Shown piece by piece: positions 1-8,830 of a stretch of DNA of 13,365 nt. The notes beneath the pieces were generated by a model that saw nothing but the letters and a program-made list of their open reading frames with translations, did not search any database and had not been told where the DNA came from. This DNA is from Bacteroidales bacterium (GTDB lineage: Bacteria; Bacteroidota; Bacteroidia; Bacteroidales; BM520), in the NCBI GenBank assembly GCA_023230285.1, contig JALNXP010000038.1, positions 1 through 13,365 on the forward strand, given 5' to 3'. A program made the position numbers and the translations under genes. Numbering within the stretch: position 1 is the first letter of the stretch; the number at the start of each line of letters is the position of its first letter.

Positions 1-391
1 GCACAAAAAAAGAAATAACGGCATATATGAACAAGAACCATACATTCCAGATAAAAAAGTCGACAAGCAGCCATGGCGCTCCTACTTTAACTAAAGATTT
101 ACTTACAGCAAGAAATATAAAAGCTATTGAGATGACAAAAAATGTCAGCCATCTTTTTGTATTCGATTTACGTGGAGAATAAATTTTCGACAGCAATAGT
201 AATCCGAAGCAAGCAGCCGGTATAACCACCACTGTAACAGCTATATAAATCAAAAAAAACAACGAAACATCTGTATCCAAAGTTATCAATCTATTGAACC
301 ACAGGTAAATAGCAGCAATGTAAACGGGTGCACACAGCGGATGGAATAACAAATCCACACTTCTTGCGATAAAACCGTTTGTTTGCTTCAT
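1..391 (-). CDS. Integral membrane protein of unknown function (3' end outside window)
   Basis: An open frame of 130 codons runs from an ATG at 391 to the window edge with no stop, so the C-terminus is missing. The start lies one base beyond the rpoN stop, which indicates a translationally coupled third gene of the asnS-rpoN operon. The visible protein begins with a short basic stretch and a segment containing FHPLCAPVY. About four hydrophobic segments follow, at roughly residues 18-33, 43-67, 83-97 and 110-129, separated by a basic loop (KIYSPRKSNTKRW). The 'HPL..P.Y' opening resembles a group of conserved Bacteroidota membrane proteins, some of which are labelled PAP2-like. No catalytic motif is visible in this fragment, so I assign no function. 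The frame and operon position are clear; the family is a recollection. Confidence 0.8.
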   Translation of the reverse strand, partial: MKQTNGFIARSVDLLFHPLCAPVYIAAIYLWFNRLITLDTDVSLFFLIYIAVTVVVIPAACFGLLLLSKIYSPRKSNTKRWLTFFVISIAFIFLAVSKSLVKVGAPWLLVDFFIWNVWFLFIYAVISFFV

Positions 392-392
392 G

Positions 393-1886
393 TCAAATCT
401 GTTTACGTAAACGAGCAACAGGAATATTCAACTGCTGACGATATTTAGCAACCGTCCTGCGCGCTATAGGATAACCTTTTTCTTTAAGAATATTGACAAT
501 TTCATCGTCTGTCACAGGATTTGTTTTATCTTCATTATCAACACATTCTACAAGTATTGCTTTGATTTCTCTGGTTGAGACCTCCTCTCCCGAATCATTT
601 TCAAGAGATTCTGAAAAAAAGTATTTTAACAAATAAATACCATAAGGAGTCTGTACATATTTACTGTTAACTACCCGCGACACAGTTGAAATATTCATAT
701 TTATTTTGTCGGCTATATCTTTAAGAACCATCGGCTTCAACTTTGTTTCATCACCGGTGACAAAAAAATTGTATTGAACATCAATTATAGCCTGCATAGT
801 ATTATATAAAGTCTTTTGCCTTTGCTGTATTAAATCGATAAATCCTTTTGCAGATTCTATTTTCTGCTTAATATAAGCAGTAGCCTCTTTCTTTGATTGC
901 TCCGTAGAATGTTCCAAATCTGCAAGCATATTGGAATAGCTTTTTTTGATTTTCAAATCAGGCAAATTTGACGAAGCAAGCGACATAACAGGCTCGCCAT
1001 CAACAATTACGATAATAAAGTCAGGTATTATATAAGCCACACTCCTTTCTATCTCGCTCACCGAATTACCCGGCTTGGGATTTAGTTTTAATATCACCTG
1101 CTCCGCCGCCTTAAGTTGCTCCTCTGTAATTTTCAACTTTGCAACAATCTTCGAATAATGCTTTTTAGTAAACTCCTCCATACATTTTTCAAGAATGTCA
1201 ATGGCAATACACACACTTTCGTCTTCAGGTAATCGCTTTAATTGAATAAGCAGACATTCCTGCAAATTCCTTGCACCAACACCGGCAGGATCCAATGTCT
1301 GTACTTTTTTTAATACTTTTTCTATCTCCTCTACCGAAACTTCAATTCCCTCAGTAACATATAAATCATCGGATAATGCAAATAAATCACGAGTTAAATA
1401 ACCCGAATCCGTTAAATTGCCTATAATAATCTCCGCTATTCTATATTCTGTATCGTTAATATCAAGCATTAACAGCTGGTCGGATAAAAAACTCGAAAAC
1501 GATTGTTTGTAAGCTATAGGAATCTCCTTACGCTCATCGTCTTTACTTTTATTGTCAGCATATAGTTTATAAGCAGGGGTGTCATCGTCATCACCCATAT
1601 ACTCTTCTAAAGAAAACTCATTATCGACATCTTTTTCTTCATAAGAATTTTCTTCTTCATAATCCCCATCTTGTTCATCACCATAAGTATCTGCATCTGC
1701 GGCGCTGTCGTTTTCATCATCAGTAGTGCTGATGTCCGACAAATCTTCCAACACAGGATTTTCTTCAATTTCATGCTTGATACGTTGTTCGAGAGCCATT
1801 ACAGGCAACTGCAACAATTTCATAAGTTGAATTTGTTGTGGTGAAAGCCGTTGCTGTAATTTTTGTTGTAATCTTTGATCTAACAT
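393..1886 (-). CDS. rpoN: RNA polymerase sigma-54 factor RpoN
   Basis: Alternative sigma factor that binds core RNA polymerase, recognises -24/-12 promoters and needs an AAA+ activator to open them. Its 497 residues are normal for the family. Region I is the glutamine- and leucine-rich N-terminus (about 1-47, with SPQQIQLMKLLQLP). Region II is a strongly acidic linker (about 48-120, rich in D and E). The core-binding domain spans about 125-320 and includes LDPAGVGARNLQECLL. A helix-turn-helix lies near 387-408 (KDIADKINMNISTVSRVV), and the RpoN box ARRTVAKYR is at 475-483, close to the C-terminus. The gene starts 9 nt after the asnS stop, so the two are almost certainly co-transcribed. No enhancer-binding activator gene and no convincing -24/-12 site were found in the window, so its regulon lies elsewhere. 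Confidence 0.97.
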   Translation of the reverse strand: MLDQRLQQKLQQRLSPQQIQLMKLLQLPVMALEQRIKHEIEENPVLEDLSDISTTDDENDSAADADTYGDEQDGDYEEENSYEEKDVDNEFSLEEYMGDDDDTPAYKLYADNKSKDDERKEIPIAYKQSFSSFLSDQLLMLDINDTEYRIAEIIIGNLTDSGYLTRDLFALSDDLYVTEGIEVSVEEIEKVLKKVQTLDPAGVGARNLQECLLIQLKRLPEDESVCIAIDILEKCMEEFTKKHYSKIVAKLKITEEQLKAAEQVILKLNPKPGNSVSEIERSVAYIIPDFIIVIVDGEPVMSLASSNLPDLKIKKSYSNMLADLEHSTEQSKKEATAYIKQKIESAKGFIDLIQQRQKTLYNTMQAIIDVQYNFFVTGDETKLKPMVLKDIADKINMNISTVSRVVNSKYVQTPYGIYLLKYFFSESLENDSGEEVSTREIKAILVECVDNEDKTNPVTDDEIVNILKEKGYPIARRTVAKYRQQLNIPVARLRKQI

Positions 1887-1895
1887 AACTTATAA

Positions 1896-3341
1896 TTAAA
1901 AATCCGCATTACCCGGCGTTCTCGGGAACGCAATAACATCTCTAATATTTGTCATACCGGTAACAAACAGTATCAAACGTTCAAAGCCCAAACCAAAGCC
2001 ACTATGTTCCACTGTTCCGAAACGGCGTGTGTCGAGGTACCAATACATCTCTTTTTCAGGAACATGTACTTCCTGCATCCTCGTAATCAATTTGTTATAA
2101 TCAGCTTCCCTTTCAGAACCTCCTATTATCTCCCCTATTTGCGGAAATAAAACATCCATAGCCCTAACTGTCTTTCCATCATCATTTTGCTTCATGTAAA
2201 ATGCTTTAATATCTTTAGGATAATCGGTAAGTATCACCGGCTTTTTAAAATGTTGCTCTACAAGAAATCTTTCATGCTCAGACTGTAAATCTATACCCCA
2301 GCCATCAACAGGATATTTGAATTTTTTCTTTTTATTATGATTGGAATTAACCAAAATATCAATAGCTTCAGTATAAGTAACTCGTGCAAAATCATTAGCA
2401 AGAACAAATTCAAGTTTTTCAATTAATCCCATCGCACTGCGCTGATTTTGAGGCTTTTCTTTTTCTTCGTCAGCCAAACGTTTATCAAGGAACTCAAGGT
2501 CGTTTTTACAATTATCAAGAGCATATTTAACAAGGTATTTCAGCATTTCTTCAGCTAAATCCATGTTATCTGTAATATCGTAAAAAGCCATTTCAGGTTC
2601 TACCATCCAAAACTCTGCAAGATGTCGTGTAGTATTTGAATTTTCCGCACGGAAAGTAGGTCCAAAAGTATAAATTTCAGCCAAAGCCGTTGCTGCCAAT
2701 TCTCCTTCAAGTTGTCCGGAAACTGTTAATTTTGTGTCTCTGCCAAAAAAGTCTTGTGCAAAATCAACACTCCCGTCCTCTTTTCTCGGCGGATTTGAAA
2801 TATCAAAAGTAGTTACTCTAAACATTTCTCCTGCACCTTCACAATCAGAAGCAGTTATAATTGGCGTGTTTATATACACAAAACCTTTGTCATTGAAAAA
2901 CTTATGAATCGCATAAGCCATAGAATGACGAATTCTGAAAATTGCTCCAAATGTATTTGTTCTAAATCTTAAATGAGCAATTTCTCTCAAAAATTCTAAA
3001 GAATGTTTCTTAGGCTGAAGTGGATATTCCTCAGGGTCAGCAAAACCGGTAACTACAAGATTATCAGCTATCAACTCACCCAACTGTTTGTCTCCTTGTG
3101 ATTTCGCCCAACAACCGTCTACCGACACAGACGAACCAACACTGCATTTAGACATCAATTCATCAGCAGGATTATTAATAACTATTTGCAAATTACTAAC
3201 TGTAGAACCATCATTAACAGCAAGAAAGGCAACATTCTTACTTACACGTCTGTTTCTTATCCATCCTTTTACTGTCACAGAACTATCAAATTCTTCGCTC
3301 CGCAACAAGTCTACAATCTTTATTCTTTTATTTTTATACAT
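1896..3341 (-). CDS. asnS: Asparagine--tRNA ligase
   Basis: Class IIb aminoacyl-tRNA synthetase that charges tRNA-Asn with asparagine using ATP in the cytoplasm. The 481-residue length is normal. The N-terminal OB-fold anticodon-binding domain covers about residues 20-100 ([20 protein letters not shown]). The catalytic domain shows the motif 1 region with the following [17 protein letters not shown] (158-174), motif 2 ([19 protein letters not shown], 230-248) and motif 3 ([15 protein letters not shown], 448-462). The C-terminus [10 protein letters not shown] is characteristic of AsnRS rather than AspRS. It is the first gene of the minus-strand operon with rpoN. A -7 promoter element lies about 22 nt upstream of the ATG, implying a short leader. 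Nothing in the protein looks unusual. Confidence 0.98.
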   Translation of the reverse strand: MYKNKRIKIVDLLRSEEFDSSVTVKGWIRNRRVSKNVAFLAVNDGSTVSNLQIVINNPADELMSKCSVGSSVSVDGCWAKSQGDKQLGELIADNLVVTGFADPEEYPLQPKKHSLEFLREIAHLRFRTNTFGAIFRIRHSMAYAIHKFFNDKGFVYINTPIITASDCEGAGEMFRVTTFDISNPPRKEDGSVDFAQDFFGRDTKLTVSGQLEGELAATALAEIYTFGPTFRAENSNTTRHLAEFWMVEPEMAFYDITDNMDLAEEMLKYLVKYALDNCKNDLEFLDKRLADEEKEKPQNQRSAMGLIEKLEFVLANDFARVTYTEAIDILVNSNHNKKKKFKYPVDGWGIDLQSEHERFLVEQHFKKPVILTDYPKDIKAFYMKQNDDGKTVRAMDVLFPQIGEIIGGSEREADYNKLITRMQEVHVPEKEMYWYLDTRRFGTVEHSGFGLGFERLILFVTGMTNIRDVIAFPRTPGNADF

Positions 3342-3363
3342 CTTCTTAGAAAATTATGTTTTG

Positions 3364-3371
3364 CAAAGGTA
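3364..3371 (-). promoter_or_regulatory. Bacteroidota -7 promoter element for asnS-rpoN operon
   Basis: On the minus strand this reads TACCTTTG, an exact match to the Bacteroidota -7 consensus TAnnTTTG, and it sits just upstream of the asnS ATG at 3341. No good TTTG -33 element is found at 19-21 nt spacing, so the promoter call rests on the -7 element and its position. It is an inverted near-copy of the element at 3458-3465. Confidence 0.6.
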
Positions 3372-3457
3372 GCATAAAATTTCTCAATTTTAATACAGCT
3401 AAGCAAAAATTGTAAACGAATTTTTATTCGGCAACTTACAATTTTGTGATTTAATGC

Positions 3458-3465
3458 TATCTTTG
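3458..3465 (+). promoter_or_regulatory. Bacteroidota -7 promoter element for S46 peptidase / Hdr-like cluster
   Basis: The sequence TATCTTTG matches the -7 consensus TAnnTTTG and lies 58 nt before the peptidase ATG at 3524. A TTTG at 3443-3446 is too close (11 nt) to act as the usual -33 box, and no good match occurs at 19-21 nt. It is the only promoter-like site noticed upstream of the six-gene plus-strand cluster, so it may drive the whole set. Confidence 0.55.
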
Positions 3466-3523
3466 CAAATTATCTGTATCGTTATAACAAATAAATAGCT
3501 TTTTAATTACTGAATATTTTACT

Positions 3524-5671
<2,148 letters not shown>

Positions 5672-5700
5672 ACAAACGAATTATTCTATTGATAAAAAAT

Positions 5701-6405
5701 ATGGATAAAAAAAACCTGATACTCAAAAAATTAGATGAAGACGTAAGATTTCATGAGGCTTTATCGGCATGTATGAATTGCGGCATCTGTACAGCAATTT
5801 GTCCGGCTGCCGAATTTTACAAATACGACCCCAGAGCTATCTGCAATATCGTCCAAATGGGAAATGTAGACGAAATCGAAGACTTGTTGAAAAGTGATAC
5901 TATCTGGTATTGCGGGCAGTGTATGTCGTGCAAAACACGATGTCCTCGCGGCAATACGCCGGGTATGCTGATTACTGTACTGCGAAAAGTCTCTCAAGAA
6001 CTTGGCTATTTTACGGAAAGTGAAAAAGGAAGACAACAATTCGCTATCGAACAAATTGTAGGTAAAAATATTGTCAACTTCGGCTATTGTGTTCACCCTG
6101 ATATTGTAGAGCCTTTTATGCACCCAGAGCAAGGTCCGGTGTGGAAATGGTTTCGCAAAAATATTGAAAGCGTAGCACCTCGCTTCGGTGCTGTATATCA
6201 TCAGGAAAAAGCCGGCGCACTGCGAAAAGTAGATGATAATTCTATAGATGAAATAAGAAGAATCTTTGAAGTGTCGGGCGGCAACGAACTGTTTGACACC
6301 ATAGAAAAATTCTCCGAACAAAAAGCATCAGAATATCATCAAAATGCTGACCATGACTACCTTATGAAAGTTTATACCGATAACTCCGGTGAACATTCTA
6401 AGTAA
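5701..6405 (+). CDS. hdrC: HdrC-like 2x[4Fe-4S] electron-transfer subunit
   Basis: Cytosolic iron-sulfur protein resembling subunit C of heterodisulfide reductase, which passes electrons between the HdrA flavin and HdrB. Two canonical [4Fe-4S] motifs are complete: Cys24/27/30/34 (CMNCGICTAICP) and Cys71/74/77/81 (CGQCMSCKTRCP), the latter followed by RGNTPG as in HdrC. At 234 residues it is longer than a minimal HdrC. The extra C-terminal part (about 110-234) has no further cysteine cluster and ends acidic, and I do not recognise it. I start it at the ATG at 5701; an upstream in-frame TTG at 5689 would add only four residues. It is first in a run with the HdrB-like gene 25 nt downstream. The symbol marks homology: a coenzyme M/B heterodisulfide substrate is not implied in this organism. 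Confidence 0.88.
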   Translation: MDKKNLILKKLDEDVRFHEALSACMNCGICTAICPAAEFYKYDPRAICNIVQMGNVDEIEDLLKSDTIWYCGQCMSCKTRCPRGNTPGMLITVLRKVSQELGYFTESEKGRQQFAIEQIVGKNIVNFGYCVHPDIVEPFMHPEQGPVWKWFRKNIESVAPRFGAVYHQEKAGALRKVDDNSIDEIRRIFEVSGGNELFDTIEKFSEQKASEYHQNADHDYLMKVYTDNSGEHSK

Positions 6406-6430
6406 TATCTATTAATTTAATCGTAAAATT

Positions 6431-7486
6431 ATGCATAAACGTTATTGGAATAATTATCAAAAAGAAATAGCTGAAGATCATTATTTTTATGCAAGAAGTT
6501 GTATCAGACAAACTTTCTTCTCCGGCTCCGAAACAGCTTTCCTCAAAATGATGACAGATGAATTGGGAAAAGACATTTTCGACGACTCGCGGCAACATAC
6601 ATGCACCGGTATCGGCTACCACTCCGACATAATTCCTCTCGAAACTATTTCTACCGTAATTGCCCGACTATTCTCACTGATGACAGAAATGGGCTACGAA
6701 AACTTCGTGCCTTCCTGCATTACATCTTTCGGCATACTTACCGAAATAACAGAACTTTGGCATCATCGTCCCGATTTGTTGGAAAAAACAAGAGAACTGC
6801 TGTATAAAGCAACTAAGAGAGAGTTCAACGTGCCGAAAAATATAGCTCACCCCTGTGATATTATCTATAAATTCAGAGAAGATTTGAAAAAAAACATGAA
6901 ATATCAACTTGTTAATAAAGATACCGGCGAGCCTCTTAAAATTGTTGAACACATTGGCTGTCACTACGCTAAGGCTTTCCCTGACAGAGGCGTCGGCGGA
7001 GCTGAATTTCCTCACGTTCTTGTCGGCATGATTGAATCTTGGGGCGGCTCAGTCATCGACTATCCCGAAAGACGACACTGCTGTGGCTTCGGCTTCAGAA
7101 ATTATTTGGTTCAAGCCAACAGAGGCTATTCTCTTAGCAACTCAAATAAAAAGTTGGAATCTATGGCTCCTTATGAACCCGACTTTATTGTCGCTAACTG
7201 CCCCGGCTGCACCATGTTCTTGGATAGATGGCAATATACTGTCGCCGAAATGGAAGGCATAACTTATGATAAACACGGACACGGAATACCTGTCCTTACC
7301 TACGAAGAAATGGCAGGACTGCTGCTCGGATACAACCCATGGGAACTCGGATTGCAAATCCACCAAATCCAATGCGAACCATTGTTAGATAAAATCGGTA
7401 TCGCCTATTCTCCGGAAGATAAATATAAAGACGCTTACGGTAAACAACTGTTCCCACCTCAAAAACCTAATAATCTAATAGTCTAA
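6431..7486 (+). CDS. hdrB: HdrB-like CCG-domain subunit with degenerate first CCG motif
   Basis: Resembles subunit B of heterodisulfide reductase, which holds noncubane [4Fe-4S] clusters in CCG domains and performs disulfide or thiol chemistry. The C-terminal CCG domain is complete: Cys177 (HIGCHY), Cys217-Cys218-Gly (HCCGFG) and Cys257/Cys260 (NCPGC). The N-terminal domain is laid out the same way but is altered: Cys24 (RSCIRQ), Cys58-Thr-Gly in place of CCG (HTCTGIGYH), and Cys96 with Ile-Thr-Ser replacing the second half of CX2C (SCITSFG). Two of five usual ligands are therefore gone there. The length of 351 residues exceeds the roughly 290-300 of methanogen HdrB, with extra sequence at the C-terminus. 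It lies between the HdrC-like and HdrA-like genes, only 3 nt before the latter, indicating one complex. The natural substrate is unknown. Confidence 0.87.
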   Translation: MHKRYWNNYQKEIAEDHYFYARSCIRQTFFSGSETAFLKMMTDELGKDIFDDSRQHTCTGIGYHSDIIPLETISTVIARLFSLMTEMGYENFVPSCITSFGILTEITELWHHRPDLLEKTRELLYKATKREFNVPKNIAHPCDIIYKFREDLKKNMKYQLVNKDTGEPLKIVEHIGCHYAKAFPDRGVGGAEFPHVLVGMIESWGGSVIDYPERRHCCGFGFRNYLVQANRGYSLSNSNKKLESMAPYEPDFIVANCPGCTMFLDRWQYTVAEMEGITYDKHGHGIPVLTYEEMAGLLLGYNPWELGLQIHQIQCEPLLDKIGIAYSPEDKYKDAYGKQLFPPQKPNNLIV

Positions 7487-7489
7487 ATT

Positions 7490-8500
7490 ATGAATACTTT
7501 TGACTCTATAATCATTGGTGCCGGTCCCGCCGGCTTGAAAGCTGCTGACACACTCGCTAATTTTAACAGAAAAGTTCTGCTCATCGACACAGATGCTAAA
7601 ATCGGCGGAAAACTTAACTTGTGGGATAGATTGTTCCCCGACTTTTCTTCATCTCAGGAATTATTAAATCAGCTTAGTAAAAATATTAATAATGAAAATG
7701 TTACACTAAAACTGAACACAAACATTATCTCTATCAAAAATAATGATAACCATTGGATGGCAACAGACTCCAATGGAAATACTTTTTACGCAACTACCAT
7801 GATTATCGCAACCGGATTTGACGTGTTTGATGCCCATAGAAAAGAAGAATACGGATACGGTATTTATAAAAATGTGATAACCTCTGTCGATTTGGAAAAA
7901 ATATTGAGCGGAGAAGTATCTATAGAAACTCCATCAAAAGTCGCTTTTATTCAATGTGTCGGCTCAAGAGATGAGAAAGTAGGCAACAATTTTTGCTCGA
8001 AAAATTGCTGCATCTGCGCCGTAAAACAAACTATTGAACTTAAAGAGAAATTTCCCCTTACCGACATCTATTGCTTCTACATGGATTTAAGAATGTTCGG
8101 TCAATCTTATGAAGAGCTTTACAGACGCTCACAACAAGATTATGGCGTAAACTTCGTTCGCGGAAGAGTCTCAGAAATATCTCCTACTATGGATAATAAA
8201 GTTGTCTTAAAAGCTGAAGATACTTTGCTCTCACGCCCACTGAAACTTACTGCCGACTTAGTAGTGCTAATGGTCGGCATGGAAGCATCAAAAGGAACTA
8301 AAATACTTGGCAATCAATTGAATATAAACAATACTGACGGCTTTGTAAAAAGTACCGACCGTTATCTTTCCGACTCTGAAACCACTCTTAAGGGTTTATT
8401 TGTGACCGGCACCTCAAAACGTCAAATGTCAATACCCGAAACTATGAATGATGCTGTAAATGCAGCTGTCATCGTTAATAACTTTTTAAATACATTATGA
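7490..8500 (+). CDS. hdrA: Minimal HdrA-like FAD/[4Fe-4S] flavoprotein
   Basis: Flavoprotein core of an Hdr-like complex, related to HdrA and QmoA. The N-terminal FAD-binding Rossmann motif GAGPAG is at residues 10-15, followed by an acidic strand end (LLIDTD) and the second FAD contact ATGF (107-110). Residues 152-180 carry the HdrA hallmark FIQCVGSRDEK followed by Cys156-X12-Cys169-X3-Cys173-Cys174, the non-canonical cluster motif of HdrA. YMDLRMFGQSYEELYRR (197-213) is also HdrA/QmoA-like. At 336 residues it is about half the size of methanogen HdrA: the inserted and C-terminal ferredoxin domains are absent. Its stop overlaps the next gene by four bases (ATGA), coupling it to a small 2x[4Fe-4S] protein that could supply the missing clusters in trans. 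The electron donor or acceptor is not evident. Confidence 0.87.
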   Translation: MNTFDSIIIGAGPAGLKAADTLANFNRKVLLIDTDAKIGGKLNLWDRLFPDFSSSQELLNQLSKNINNENVTLKLNTNIISIKNNDNHWMATDSNGNTFYATTMIIATGFDVFDAHRKEEYGYGIYKNVITSVDLEKILSGEVSIETPSKVAFIQCVGSRDEKVGNNFCSKNCCICAVKQTIELKEKFPLTDIYCFYMDLRMFGQSYEELYRRSQQDYGVNFVRGRVSEISPTMDNKVVLKAEDTLLSRPLKLTADLVVLMVGMEASKGTKILGNQLNINNTDGFVKSTDRYLSDSETTLKGLFVTGTSKRQMSIPETMNDAVNAAVIVNNFLNTL

Positions 8501-8829
8501 TGATCTCTTTCGGCTTTTCATTAAATACAAGCAGAACAATAGATATTGATGCCGACAATTTTGATAAGTGCCACTCACTTATTAACCATGTTCCATCATA
8601 TAAACGCTGTATCGGCTGCGGCGGTTGTGCCGCTACCTGCTCCGCTCAACAACATTCACAATTCAATATTTTGAAATGTAACCTGTTGTTTAGAAGAGGT
8701 GAATATGATACTCTGTCCAACGAATTAGATAAATGTATGCTGTGCGGTAAATGCCTCCTCGTCTGCCCCCGTAATGTCAACACTCGCGCTATGATTATAT
8801 CTATGCGTAATTTGCTGAAAACTAAATAA
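8497..8829 (+). CDS. Small 2x[4Fe-4S] ferredoxin-like / HdrC-like protein
   Basis: A 110-residue cytosolic iron-sulfur protein with two complete cysteine quartets: Cys38/41/44/48 (CIGCGGCAATC, followed by Ser instead of the usual Pro) and Cys80/83/86/90 (CMLCGKCLLVCP). Between them, FRRGEYDTLSNELDK resembles the linker of HdrC and GlpC-type subunits, so it could be a second, shortened HdrC or a stand-in for the ferredoxin domains missing from the HdrA-like protein. The ATG at 8497 overlaps the hdrA stop; an alternative ATG follows at 8500. Only one base separates its stop from the next ATG. This suggests it bridges the soluble flavoprotein and the membrane-bound fusion protein. That role is inference from order and overlap. 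Confidence 0.85.
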   Translation: MMISFGFSLNTSRTIDIDADNFDKCHSLINHVPSYKRCIGCGGCAATCSAQQHSQFNILKCNLLFRRGEYDTLSNELDKCMLCGKCLLVCPRNVNTRAMIISMRNLLKTK

Positions 8830-8830
8830 A

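Noticed and set aside
3088..3372. Plus-strand open frame of 94 codons opposite the 5' end of asnS
   Set aside because: It is antisense to the conserved OB-fold of asnS, spans its promoter, and has no plausible protein features.
5689..5700. TTG codon as the start of the HdrC-like protein
   Set aside because: An ATG four codons downstream gives a normal N-terminus; the added residues match nothing conserved.
5761..6321. Open frame of 186 codons antisense to the HdrC-like gene
   Set aside because: It lies fully opposite a gene with complete iron-sulfur motifs and shows no recognisable domain; it is a shadow of the coding strand.
6674..7015. Minus-strand open frame of 113 codons inside the HdrB-like gene
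   Set aside because: Antisense to conserved HdrB sequence, with no independent promoter or domain.
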